In this document: in pieces, positions 18,820 through 27,667 of the stretch
Layout of the letters: every line of letters begins with the position of its first letter
Numbering within the stretch: position 1 is the first letter of the stretch
Origin: Denticeps clupeoides
Taxonomy: Eukaryota; Chordata; Actinopteri; Clupeiformes; Denticipitidae
NCBI RefSeq assembly: GCF_900700375.1
Contig: NW_021629804.1
Location: 1 to 64,000 of the forward strand
Length of the DNA stretch: 64,000 nt
Direction of reading: 5' to 3'
Program-made: the position numbers and the translations under genes
The notes under the pieces: model-generated
Databases searched by the model: none
Told to the model about the DNA's origin: nothing
The model's input: the letters and a program-made list of their open reading frames with translations, nothing else

Positions 18820-20667
18820 ATGTCTCGATCATCCAGCCCTGAGGCCCACTGGGATCGTCTAGAAGTCTGGCTGAACGCCCTGACTAGCAATCTTCTTCAT
18901 GAACCCACCGGGGACCTGCAGAACCTGAGCCAAGAGCAGATTGACGACAACCTGAGCATCTTGATGGCCCGCGATCCGACGCAGGACTACAGCCACAAGG
19001 AGCTGGCCAAGATCACCGCATCACTGGCTCACAACCTCCTCGGCCAGGCAAAGCTGAGTGAAGCAACAATCCACCACCAGGAACGGCGGACTGCAGCACT
19101 AAAGCTTCAGGATGAGAGAGCACAGAGGAATCTGACGCTCGTTCGAAGACAACTGGAGCAACTGGAGACTCAGGACAGGACAGCACACAAACAGCACCCA
19201 GAGCTACAGGAGGAATTGGAGAGACTCCAGAACGCCTTGACTGATCTCCGCGCGGACACAGCACACCGGGAAGAGCAGGAAAAGGACGCCAGAGAAGAGC
19301 TGAGGGAAGAACTCAACGAGGCTAAGACCCTCCTGATGAGAGCAGAGACTGAACTTAAAGAAAGAGAAGCCTGGGCAAGGGCCTGTGAGGGCCACCTGCA
19401 AACTGCCCGGGCCGAGGTCAGTACTCTGTCCCAACAAAGAGACTATCTGAAAGATGAACTTGACACAGTTCGCAGAGAGCTCAAACACTCATACAGACTG
19501 CAAGGTGACCCTGAAAGAGAGATACACCCCACAGAGTTTCCCCAAACCAGCAACAAAAGGGAGGAGAGCCCAGTGCTCAGGACATCACCTGCCAGCATCC
19601 CAAACCCCCCGCCAGCAGCAAGGGGGTGGGAACCCTCTCAAAGACTACATTCCAGTCATGGCGTGTCAACCAAGGAACTGGATAAGCTGGCGAGGAACAT
19701 TCCTATTTTCACTCCTAACCCTGCAGGAGGCCATGATGTCCACTCATACCTCGATGATGTGGACTTCCACTTGCAAACTGTCGCTAACGCTACCACACGC
19801 GACAGACTTTATCTACTCAGAATCACTGCTAGCCGTGAGGTGCGCAGTTTCCTGGACCGACAGCCAGAGAGCGTCAAAGGGGATCATCAGCAACTGCAGC
19901 AAGCGCTAATCAGGGAGTTCTCCGACCCAGAGTCAGAGCATGGACTGATCACTGCCATGGACCTTAAACAGGGCAGACAGGAAACCACGCAAGCCTACTA
20001 CAACAGACTCCGACAGGCCTACTTCGGAGCACGCAACGAGCCAGGAATGGAGGACGATTTCAATTTCAGATCCCTGTTCCTCCGGAACCTGCACCCCACA
20101 GTAAGTCACTATCTGGGGGTTCTGGCATGCCCACGGACGATGTCCACCCAACAGCTGAGAGACTTGGCCCACAAGGCCTTCGCCAAACAAAGAGCTGTCT
20201 CGGAAAAGACAGCGAAAACCCACACCATCTATCCTATCTCCACTCAGAGTGCAGAACTCACTCTAGAGGGCGCCGAGCAAAGCCACCATGACAACAGATG
20301 GTCACGAACCTTTCCAGCCAACAGGGGGCAGCGTGGACATGACGGGGCCCGACACAAACACCAAACTGGTCATTCCGGAAGATCCTGGGACAGGTCACAA
20401 CCACCCCCCAACCCAAGGGATGAAGCCACATGGGAAGGAAAGAGACGACCCAGAAGGAGCCAATTTTCAGCAACACAAGCGTCAAGATCAGATTGGCAGC
20501 AGCCGAACCCTTCTCAACACTCTCTGGATCAGTCCAGATTTAAATCACCAGCAGGACCAAACTGGGAAGCCACATCTGAAGCAGCAGAGATTATGAGAGT
20601 TTTGAAGGAACTCCTCCAGGAAAGGCACCACAGGGGGGACAAAAAGGATGAGTCAGATCAGGCATGA
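18820..20667 (+). CDS. gag-like reading frame, second copy
   Basis: Same length and organisation as the frame at 11567. A few amino-acid differences fall after the coiled coil. Confidence 0.72.
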   Translation: MSRSSSPEAHWDRLEVWLNALTSNLLHEPTGDLQNLSQEQIDDNLSILMARDPTQDYSHKELAKITASLAHNLLGQAKLSEATIHHQERRTAALKLQDERAQRNLTLVRRQLEQLETQDRTAHKQHPELQEELERLQNALTDLRADTAHREEQEKDAREELREELNEAKTLLMRAETELKEREAWARACEGHLQTARAEVSTLSQQRDYLKDELDTVRRELKHSYRLQGDPEREIHPTEFPQTSNKREESPVLRTSPASIPNPPPAARGWEPSQRLHSSHGVSTKELDKLARNIPIFTPNPAGGHDVHSYLDDVDFHLQTVANATTRDRLYLLRITASREVRSFLDRQPESVKGDHQQLQQALIREFSDPESEHGLITAMDLKQGRQETTQAYYNRLRQAYFGARNEPGMEDDFNFRSLFLRNLHPTVSHYLGVLACPRTMSTQQLRDLAHKAFAKQRAVSEKTAKTHTIYPISTQSAELTLEGAEQSHHDNRWSRTFPANRGQRGHDGARHKHQTGHSGRSWDRSQPPPNPRDEATWEGKRRPRRSQFSATQASRSDWQQPNPSQHSLDQSRFKSPAGPNWEATSEAAEIMRVLKELLQERHHRGDKKDESDQA

Positions 20668-20673
20668 CTAAGC

Positions 20674-23271
20674 GTGCAGTCTGACCCTATCACCCAATCA
20701 AAGTCCCCTCAACATAATCCTCCCAACCAACTCAAACATAATCCTCTGCTGACCACAGAACGAGAGGCCCCACCACCAGGTGATGACATCACGCGACCAC
20801 CGCAGATGATTACAGAACCACCAGAGCCAGCCAATTTCCAGCATCACGCCTCAAGCCAGGACCTTGATGTACCTGGGAGTGCTGTCTTGGTGGTCTGCCT
20901 TCCGGAAGAGTCACGTGAGACCGGTCCTGACTGCTTACCGATTACCACACAAGCCCCAATACCAAGACTGTTGGGGAACCTAATTGAAAGGGGGGTAGCC
21001 AAGAAACTGTACCTGACCACCACTTTGGAGAATGAGGTAAGGCTAGAGGCCCTGGTGGACACGGGAGCAGACCTGACTCTGATGTCAGCCCAGCTTTTCG
21101 ACAGACTTCAGATTGCTGCCAAGAGACAGAATCGAACTCTCGAATATAAGAACTGTGTGCTGAACGTACAATCATACAGCCAAAATGATGTACAACTAGA
21201 ACAACTAGCTCCCATTCACCTAACCATCGGCCCTATGACCTTAGTACACCCGGTGTACATCTCTCCATTTGACACATACCCTCTCCTTATTGGAAAAGAC
21301 CTGCTAGACCGCTTTGAGCCCCTATTGGACTTCAAACATCTAAAAATTTGGGCTCAAGTGCGAGAACCTCTGCCTCCTCAGTCACCAAGATCACGCCAGA
21401 CAGACTGCCAGGTCACAAAGGCCACAGAAGGTCTCGCCAACAACTGCGGGAACACACCGACCCAAGAGCAAGGTTCAAGGTCATCACTATGCACTTTCCA
21501 GCTGGCTACAGCAGGTGCACTACACGGCGAGTTATGGCATCCACCTGCCCACCCACCCACCCTTAATGTGGCTGCCATAACTCGCAGCAAACAGACTCTG
21601 CCCACTTCAATGACCACCTCACAGCCGCTTACGCTGGCTCCTCAAATCACCACCATGGACATTGCTGACATGCAGGCCTCTGACCCAGCTATACACACTA
21701 TCCCTCACCACCTCTCTGACCCCTCCAACCGCCCTATCACAGCTGCACAAATGGCCAATACGCCAACCCTCAAAGCACTACTCAACGTGAAACCTATGCT
21801 GTGTGTGATGCACAATATTCTTGGGTACTGCCCTGATGACATCACTGCGCCAAGGCTTGTGGTGCCACAGTGCCTAAGGGGGGTCATGCTAATATATGCT
21901 CACGACACACCAAGCGCGAGACACCATGGCACAAGTACCACGTATGAGACACTAGAACAAGCGGCATACTGGCCCAGCATGCAGCAAGATTTGGCAGAGT
22001 ATGTGAAAGAATTCTTTCCTTGTTACCAATTCCAACCAACAAAAACAAACCACAGAGCCTCACTGCAGCGCAGAGGAGTCACATCTCCTTGGTCAGACCT
22101 CCAAAGTGACTGGGTTGGACCCCTGCCTAGGTCAACTAGAGGCTACAAGTATTTCCTCACAGTCGTATTCCAGTTCACAAAGTTCGGGCTGCCACTGAGA
22201 GTCAACTCAGACAAGGGCACCAACTTCACAGCTGAGATTATACAGCAAACCTGGAAACTTCTGGGAATACAAGTACACCTGCTATACCAACCAGGAGACA
22301 CCAACTACACCACTCACCAGTACCTTGAGGAACCGCACCGGCATTTGAGAACCGCATTTGCTTTTGCCCAACAACGACTCCAAAAGAGTGCAGACGGCCG
22401 GAAAGCATATTACAACTGGAAGGCATCACACCAAGAACTGGACGTGGGTGACAAGGTCTGTTATTACTGCAACATACAACCGCCTCAGACATCCTCTCAT
22501 CGGCTGTCAAAGGAATTTCCTCCACACTGGACTGGACCGCATGAGATCATGGACAAACTCTTTCCTGTCGCATACCAGATCAAGCAAAGCCGTGGACAGA
22601 AAGAACCAGCGTTCAAATGGTTCCATCGTAACCAGATCAAGAGACATGTGGCTTCTGGCAGGGAAAGACAAAGGGGGGTGCTGCTGTGGCTGTCCTTGCT
22701 ATGCCTCCAGCTAACCAGAGGACAACCACAACCTGAGATCACATCCCCAGGTCCAGCATCCGGCATTGCACTGAGGGACCAACATGGACTTCTCATCACC
22801 AACGACCATAACCCTCAAGTATACCTGGCGTTGTACCACCTTCCGAGCGATGAGTACCAGTCCGAGGTGGAACTTCCATCTTTCTTCAAGGATCACAGTC
22901 TCACCCTGGAGCCCGAATTGGAACCGAGCATTGAGGAAGGGGGGCCTCAGATAATTGATATCACCCCAATCGACACAGCCCTCCAAGCATTGTCTAGGCA
23001 ACCTGTCCAGACCAACTTCCCTGTTGCCCGATCCTGGACTGCGGCCGACACAGCTCTTTGCCTCGCCACAGTGATCGGTTACACCCTAACTCTCGGCCTT
23101 GCCTTCGTCCTGTTTAACAGAGTAAATTTGGTGCAAAGGTCCATGAACCGGTGCACGGCTGCATTTCCCCGGACCTTCAAGAAAAACCGCCGTAGGAGAG
23201 TACCCCAGGCAGAGGCAGTGCTGAACTTGACCAAGGGGAACACCCGGATGGAAGACCCAAAGGCTTGCTGA
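20674..23271 (+). CDS. pol/env-like reading frame, second copy
   Basis: Same parts as the frame at 13421, and the translations look identical. This supports a very recent duplication. Confidence 0.72.
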   Translation: MQSDPITQSKSPQHNPPNQLKHNPLLTTEREAPPPGDDITRPPQMITEPPEPANFQHHASSQDLDVPGSAVLVVCLPEESRETGPDCLPITTQAPIPRLLGNLIERGVAKKLYLTTTLENEVRLEALVDTGADLTLMSAQLFDRLQIAAKRQNRTLEYKNCVLNVQSYSQNDVQLEQLAPIHLTIGPMTLVHPVYISPFDTYPLLIGKDLLDRFEPLLDFKHLKIWAQVREPLPPQSPRSRQTDCQVTKATEGLANNCGNTPTQEQGSRSSLCTFQLATAGALHGELWHPPAHPPTLNVAAITRSKQTLPTSMTTSQPLTLAPQITTMDIADMQASDPAIHTIPHHLSDPSNRPITAAQMANTPTLKALLNVKPMLCVMHNILGYCPDDITAPRLVVPQCLRGVMLIYAHDTPSARHHGTSTTYETLEQAAYWPSMQQDLAEYVKEFFPCYQFQPTKTNHRASLQRRGVTSPWSDLQSDWVGPLPRSTRGYKYFLTVVFQFTKFGLPLRVNSDKGTNFTAEIIQQTWKLLGIQVHLLYQPGDTNYTTHQYLEEPHRHLRTAFAFAQQRLQKSADGRKAYYNWKASHQELDVGDKVCYYCNIQPPQTSSHRLSKEFPPHWTGPHEIMDKLFPVAYQIKQSRGQKEPAFKWFHRNQIKRHVASGRERQRGVLLWLSLLCLQLTRGQPQPEITSPGPASGIALRDQHGLLITNDHNPQVYLALYHLPSDEYQSEVELPSFFKDHSLTLEPELEPSIEEGGPQIIDITPIDTALQALSRQPVQTNFPVARSWTAADTALCLATVIGYTLTLGLAFVLFNRVNLVQRSMNRCTAAFPRTFKKNRRRRVPQAEAVLNLTKGNTRMEDPKAC

Positions 23272-23366
23272 TCCACCTGCTATCTGACTTACAGGATCCA
23301 TCTGTCATCCCACCTTCATGATCCAATGTGTCTGATAAGGTTTCTAGTTGAACACTTTTCAGCCAC

Positions 23367-23375
23367 AAGGGGGGA
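23367..23375 (+). promoter_or_regulatory. Polypurine tract, second copy
   Basis: AAGGGGGGA directly before the third LTR. Confidence 0.8.
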
Positions 23376-23377
23376 TT

Positions 23378-24862
23378 TGTAGCGTCTGCGTAGGATCACA
23401 GATGGTTGATCTTCAAAGAACCTTTTAACCTTTGACATTTACATACCAATTACAACCCTGGACCCTCACTCTGATCGTCCCGTCTTCCCCCACTGTCACA
23501 AATGTAGCGTCTGCGTAGGATCATAGATGGTTGATCTTCAAAGAACCTTTTAACCTTTGACATTTACATACAAATTACAACCTGGACCCTCAGCCTGATT
23601 GTCCCGTCTGCCCCCACTGTCACCAAGACGATGCGAAGCAGACGGGGTCTGCAAACTGCTCATCGGGGCTCCAAGCTTCAAAGCATTCCAAAGACCTCCT
23701 GTCTGGCCCCACCTTCACAATACACAATCACGCACACACTTAAAACATATTGTCTGTATCTTGTGCTAGGAATATGTGATTATAAGTGGATCCCGTATAT
23801 GCACGCGTTGTGTGTACGTTCCCTTGTATGAATTATACTAGTTACAACTTTCTATTGTGCATTAGGTAAACTTTAATTACCTATAATTAAGTGTATAAGT
23901 GTATCTCTACTTTCCTACCTCCTAAAGGTCCCTTTCTTGGTGTCAGAAGGAACTTCTCTTTACTACTGGAACAGTGATCCATACCATGTGATCACAAAAT
24001 ACATCATACAATTTCTATAAGGTAGAAATTGTAACTGCAACAAACTACAGTCTCTCTCTGGACCAGCCATAAACATTCCGGTCAGTCGTAAACCCAGACA
24101 AAGGGAACTTCTCCCGCCAAAATGTCACACTTGTGATTGGCTATTCAGGCCACATGATGGGCGTGCCAGAAAACATTCAAAAAGGAGCGTCACACAGGCA
24201 CGAATGCTCAGAACTTCTCTTCTTCCTTCCGAGGACACCTTTTCTTTCAACACTTTGTTACTCTTTGGCAATATTTACCTTCAAGGAGAACCTCCAACGC
24301 CAGACCTACGGATCAAGGATCGTGACCCTACAGCATCAGGACTCTTTGCATGAAATAAGGACCAATGCAAGTAACTATGCACGTCTAAACCCCTTTTTAA
24401 GGTGAACATAAGAATTCTCTGACGATTCTCATTAGGCTGTGGTAAATTGATGTGTAATACTGCCATTCTCTTTTCATCACTTTCCTTTACCCTGTATGTA
24501 TATGTTTGTCTAATTGTTGTATGTTAGCTATAGCCGTGTTTATTAAATTCCTTAAATTCACAATCGTTTGTTTCTGTGTGCTGCTCACATCTGGAGTCAC
24601 TGAACGTTTGACCCTTTAAGTTTACATGCTAAATTACTGCTAGCAGGCACAGTGGGAAAGCTACCTTTCCTGGCAAGAGGGGGGGATAATCATTCCCAGA
24701 ATTGATAAATAATTATATTATCTGCTCCGTGGACGGACAGATCAAGTAATTGTAACAGTAATTCTGCTACAGCTTATCCCCAAATCTAGTCTAAATGTTT
24801 ATTACTAATTATAACCAGTTATAATTAATTCTAGATATTTCCTCTTGAGCTAATTCGTTACA
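23378..24862 (+). repeat. LTR, third copy
   Basis: Matches the second LTR over its full length with a few differences, including one extra base. tRNA-array spacer sequence (CCTTCATTCGG) follows immediately. Confidence 0.88.
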
Positions 24863-24986
24863 CCTTCATTCGGAAAACATTTGAGTACATCCAGCAACAG
24901 ATTGTACTTTTTTCGTGTATGTAGCACTGCTGTGCTGCGTTGTATAAAGGTGCTTAAATTAAAGAAAAAAGCTATAATCTTATCAA
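24863..24986. repeat. Partial tRNA monomer joined to the LTR
   Basis: Begins inside the Lys-downstream spacer and jumps at about 24968 to the CTATAATCTTATC sequence just before tRNA-Ile. The decayed Ala copy and its surroundings (about 260 bp) are absent. The CTATAATC variant is otherwise seen in LINE-bearing monomers. Confidence 0.8.
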
Positions 24987-25060
24987 GGCCGGTTAGCTCA
25001 GCTGGTTAGAGCGTGGTGCTAATAACGCCAAGGTCGCGGGTTCGACCCCCGTACTGGCCA
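24987..25060 (+). tRNA. tRNA-Ile(AAT)
   Basis: Consensus in all arms: A box TTAGCTCAGCTGG, B box GGTTCGACCCC, TTTT terminator downstream. Confidence 0.95.
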
Positions 25061-25254
25061 CAACTCATTTAATGTGTTTTGACAGGACTTACGCATTAGA
25101 GACAAGGCAACTGCTATTCCTGATTGACGGATTTGCTTGCGTCCAGGATTTTTACATCGTGCAGATGACAGGCTTTGGACATGCTAGCTCTGATGTGTTA
25201 CATATTAATCAAATGCTTCACTAAGAAAAACTAATCAAAGATAAAAAGGAACCG

Positions 25255-25327
25255 TGGAGAATGCGGGCATCGATCCCGCTACCTCTCGCATGCTAAGCGA
25301 GCGCTCTACCATTTGAGCTAATTCTCC
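25255..25327 (-). tRNA. tRNA-Ala(AGC)
   Basis: G3 to A converts a G-U acceptor pair into A-U; otherwise consensus. Confidence 0.92.
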
Positions 25328-25629
25328 TGTGACAAGAAAACATGCAAGAAATTTTGGGAAGACTATAAACAGGGATCAAACAGACTCATGCATTGGATTT
25401 TGGCATGTCGAAAAAAGCCAAGGTGCCTTTTTTTTACATTCGGCACCATCAAGAAAAAAACCTTACAGGGAATTTGAGTAAGGGCACCTTATGAGGGCGT
25501 AAACAGTTGAGGCTCACATCCAAAAGGCAAAGGGATTGAACATGTTTCATTGCCAATGGTGGTTATAGTGACGGGAAAATTAGATATAAGACACCGATAT
25601 TATCCATTGTATTGAAGGGAAGGTTCTGT

Positions 25630-25703
25630 GCCCGGCTAGCTCAGTCGGTAGAGCATGAGACTCTTAATCTCAGGGTCGTGGGTTCGAGCCCCTACGTTGG
25701 CCG
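25630..25703 (+). pseudogene. tRNA-Lys(CTT), inserted T-arm base
   Basis: One extra T in the T-stem 3' strand and an acceptor change (GGGC to GGCC) disturb the 3' half. The 5' half is normal. Confidence 0.65.
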
Positions 25704-25862
25704 TCGGTTTTGGGAAAAAATTTTCCAATTAGGGATGCCTTCATTCGGAAAACATTTGAGTACATCCAGCAACAGATTGTACTTTTTTCGTGTATGTAGC
25801 ACTGCTGTGCTGCGTTGTATAAAGGTGCTTAAATTAAAGAAAAATAATCAAAATATGAAACA

Positions 25863-25935
25863 TGGAGAACGCAGGCATTGATCCCCGTTATTTCTCGCAC
25901 AGTAAGCAAGCGCTCTAGTATTTCAGCTAATTGCC
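25863..25935 (-). pseudogene. Decayed tRNA-Ala-like copy
   Basis: Loop TTACTGT, residual B box. Confidence 0.8.
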
Positions 25936-26075
25936 TTATGATAACGAAGGGGAAAAACAGTTTCGGGAAAACTACATGCAGGGATTAAACAAAGTCTTGC
26001 ATTTTGTGCCAAGACTCTTGGACACAGAAGCTGTTAATCAATCGTCCAAAAGCGTCAAAGCCTTAATCTTAACAA

Positions 26076-26149
26076 GGCCGGTTAGCTCAGCTGGTTAGAG
26101 CGTGGTGCTAATAACGCCAAGGTCGCGGGTTCGACCCCCGTACTGGCCA
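26076..26149 (+). tRNA. tRNA-Ile(AAT)
   Basis: No departures from consensus seen. Confidence 0.95.
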
Positions 26150-26343
26150 CAACTCATTTAATGTGTTTTGACAGGACTTACGCATTAGAGACAAGGCAAC
26201 TGCTATTCCTGATTGACGGATTTGCTTGCGTCCAGGATTTTTACATCGTGCAGATGACAGGCTTTGGACATGCTAGCTCTGATGTGCTATGTATTAATCA
26301 AATGCTTCACTAAGAAAAACTAATCAAAGATAAAAAGGAACCG

Positions 26344-26416
26344 TGGAGAATGCGGGCATCGATCCCGCTACCTCTCGCATGCTAAGCGAGCGCTCTACCA
26401 TTTGAGCTAATTCCCC
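26344..26416 (-). tRNA. tRNA-Ala(AGC)
   Basis: Consensus copy with TTTTT terminator. Confidence 0.95.
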
Positions 26417-26719
26417 TGTGACAAGAAACCATGCAAGAAATTTTGGGAAGACTATAAACAGGGATCAAACAGACTCATGCATTGGATTTTGGCATGTCGA
26501 AAAAAGCCAAGGTGCCTTTTTTTTTACATTCGGCACCATCAAGAAAAAAACCTTACAGGGAATTTGAGTAAGGGCACCTTATGAGGGCGTAAACAGTTGG
26601 GGCTCACATCCAAAAGGCAAAGGGATTGAACATGTTTCATTGCCAATGGTGGTTATAGTGACGGCAAAATTAGATATAAGACACAGATATTATCCATTGT
26701 ATTGAATGGAATGTTCTGT

Positions 26720-26792
26720 GCCCGGCTAGCTCAGTCGGTAGAGCATGAGACTCTTAATCTCAGGGTCGTGGGTTCGAGCCCCACGTTGGGCG
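26720..26792 (+). tRNA. tRNA-Lys(CTT)
   Basis: Consensus copy, discriminator G, TTTT within six bases. Confidence 0.95.
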
Positions 26793-26951
26793 TCTGTTTT
26801 GGGAAAAAATTTTCCAATTAGGGATGCCTTCATTCGGAAAACATTTGAGTACATCCAGCAACAGATTGTACTTTTTTCGTGTATGTAGCACTGCTGTGCT
26901 GCGTTGTATAAAGGTGCTTAAATTAAAGAAAAATAATCAAAATATGAAACA

Positions 26952-27024
26952 TGGAGAATGCAGGCAATGATCCCCGTTATTTCTCGCACAGTAAGCAAGC
27001 GCTCTAGTATTTCAGCTAATTGCC
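26952..27024 (-). pseudogene. Decayed tRNA-Ala-like copy
   Basis: Minor subtype with GCAATGATC in place of GCATTGATC. Confidence 0.8.
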
Positions 27025-27164
27025 TTATGATAACGAAGGGGAAAAACAGTTTCGGGAAAACTACATGCAGGGATTAAACAAAGTCTTGCATTTTGTGCCA
27101 AGACTCTTGGACACAGAAGCTGTTAATCAATCGTCCAAAAGCGTCAAAGCTATAATCTTATCAA

Positions 27165-27238
27165 GGCCGGTTAGCTCAGCTGGTTAGAGCGTGGTGCTAA
27201 TAACGCCAAGGTCGCGGGTTCGACCCCCGTACTGGCCA
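27165..27238 (+). tRNA. tRNA-Ile(AAT)
   Basis: Consensus; precedes the first LINE-bearing spacer. Confidence 0.95.
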
Positions 27239-27432
27239 CAACTCATTTAATGTGTTTTGACAGGACTTACTCATAAGAGACAAGGCAACTGCTATTCCTG
27301 ATTGACGGATTTGCTTGCGTGCAGGATTTTTACATCGTGCAGATGAGAGGCTTTGGACATGCTGGCTCTGATGTGCTATGTATTAATCAAATGCTTCACT
27401 AAGAAAAACTAATCAAAGATAAAAAGGAACCG

Positions 27433-27505
27433 TGGAGAATGCGGGCATCGATCCCGCTACCTCTCGCATGCTAAGCGAGCGCTCTACCATTTGAGCTAAT
27501 TCCCC
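27433..27505 (-). tRNA. tRNA-Ala(AGC)
   Basis: Consensus. LINE copy 1 begins 128 bp upstream of its 5' end. Confidence 0.95.
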
Positions 27506-27656
27506 TGTGACAAGAAAACATGCAAGAAATTTTGGGAAGACTATAAACAGGGATCAAACAGACTCATGCATTGGATTTTGGCATGTCGAAAAAAGCCAAG
27601 GTGCCTTTTTTTTTACATTCGGCACCATCAAGACCACCATCAAGATCCCAAGACCA

Positions 27657-27667
27657 AGATGGCGGCG
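27657..27667 (+). promoter_or_regulatory. YY1-like motif over the LINE start codon
   Basis: AAGATGGCGGC is the canonical YY1 core and contains the initiating ATG (27659), about 25 bp from the element's 5' end. The same motif is present in all six LINE copies. Human L1 also carries a YY1 site at its extreme 5' end, where it positions transcription initiation. Confidence 0.6.

Larger units (their letters stand above)
9161..24862 (+). mobile_element. LTR retroelement, tandem LTR-internal-LTR-internal-LTR
   Basis: Three LTRs separate two internal regions, with a period of 7253 bp. Signs of an LTR element are LTR ends TG...CA, a polypurine tract just before the second and third LTRs, and a tRNA-Ala primer-binding site just after the first and second. 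Parts recognised in each internal region are gag-like, retropepsin, integrase with a GPY/F-like tail, and an envelope-like C-terminal part. Best fit is a Ty3/gypsy-like or endogenous-retrovirus-like family; the family call is tentative. The copies differ by only a handful of bases, so the duplication is young. It looks incomplete, with about one major break per copy. The tandem form is the usual product of recombination between LTRs. No clear target duplication was seen, and the two flanks come from different points of the tRNA monomer. Confidence 0.88.
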
